Positions 22,130-22,330 of a stretch of DNA of 22,330 nucleotides are shown piece after piece. The stretch is from an uncultured Clostridia bacterium. Lineage in GTDB: Bacteria > Bacillota > Clostridia > TANB77 > CAG-508. Where the stretch lies: NCBI GenBank assembly GCA_934121875.1, contig CAKOVG010000017.1, positions 1 through 22,330 on the forward strand, read 5' to 3'. The position numbers and the translations under genes were made by a program. Numbering within the stretch: the stretch's first letter is position 1; each line of letters opens with the position of its first letter. The notes below the pieces were generated by a model, which did not search any database, was not told where the DNA came from, and worked only from the letters and a program-made list of their open reading frames with translations.

Positions 22130-22330
22130 TTATGGCAATAGTTTTAATATTGTTTCTAGAAGGCTTGCTATTATTGGTATTGACATAGAAATGATTAAAA
22201 CTTTTCCGCCTAAATCTACTTTGTTGGCTATTGCTGTTTCTCCTGTATCTTTACAAATGCTAACTGTAAATTCTGTTAAAAATGCTATTCCAGTTATTTT
22301 TATTAGGAGTATTAGAAATTCATTGTTTAT
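22130..22330 (-). CDS. spoIIIAD: Stage III sporulation protein AD, C-terminal part (runs off the window)
   Basis: The last 66 codons of a gene whose 5' end lies beyond base 22330. The visible part has two hydrophobic stretches joined by a polar loop: I-K-I-T-G-I-A-F-L-T-E-F, then C-K-D-T-G-E-T-A-I-A-N-K-V-D-L-G-G-K, and I-P-I-I-A-S-L-L-E-T-I-L-K-L-L-P at the end. The C-K-D-x-G-E-x-A-x-A-x-K-x-x-x-G-G-K loop is the signature of the SpoIIIAC/AD family. The distance to spoIIIAE and the gene order fix it as AD. It is a small membrane subunit of the same complex. Confidence 0.92.
   Translation of the reverse strand: MNNEFLILLIKITGIAFLTEFTVSICKDTGETAIANKVDLGGKVLIISMSIPIIASLLETILKLLP

Noticed and set aside
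1..22330. DGR template repeat or reverse transcriptase inside the window
   Set aside because: No second GC-rich near-copy of 2876-3035 and no protein with reverse transcriptase motifs were found on either strand; these parts must be elsewhere if they exist.
1..22330. tRNA, rRNA, CRISPR arrays, insertion sequences
   Set aside because: I saw no tRNA-like cloverleaf, no regular short direct repeats with spacers, and no transposase or terminal repeats.

Overview
The window comes from a low-GC, endospore-forming member of the Clostridia (Firmicutes), probably an uncultured gut-type lineage. The evidence is very AT-rich DNA, clostridial ribosome binding sites (AGGAGG-like), a spoIIIA sporulation operon, a DUF1836 gene and a family of genes with the clostridial prepilin-like leader G-ITLIALVITIVVLLILAGV. 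I cannot name a species from the sequence.

Region 1 (1-3917, all minus strand) is an accessory surface-protein island. It has three genes that share a nearly identical 108-bp prepilin-leader segment. One is cut by the window edge. One has two fibronectin III-like domains and a frameshifted C-terminus. One ends in a C-type-lectin-like domain whose last 160 bases are about 57% G+C, in otherwise AT-rich DNA. That last segment looks like the variable region of a diversity-generating retroelement (DGR) target; neither the reverse transcriptase nor the template repeat is in this window. A heavily frameshifted small membrane-protein gene lies downstream.

Region 2 (3918-11349) holds two paralogous AMP-forming acyl-CoA synthetases on opposite strands. 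Both start from near-consensus sigma-A promoters fused to the same palindrome, TAGTTT-N3-AAACTA-N7-TAGTTT, which suggests one regulator controls both. Between them lie a hemolysin III-type membrane protein, a cadmium/zinc-type P1B-ATPase with its CadC/SmtB-like repressor (operator inside the promoter spacer), and a DUF1836 protein.

Region 3 (11350-18151, minus strand) is a housekeeping cluster: pfkA-argS, then glmM, a small membrane protein, metG and a P-loop kinase whose start overlaps the metG stop. Region 4 (18252-19034) is a self-contained unit with an SSB-like OB-fold gene of visibly higher G+C, its own consensus promoter, a palindromic operator and a terminator-like leader hairpin. Region 5 (19066-22330) is the 3' part of the spoIIIA operon (AD partial, AE, AF, AG, AH), which encodes the forespore-mother cell channel components.
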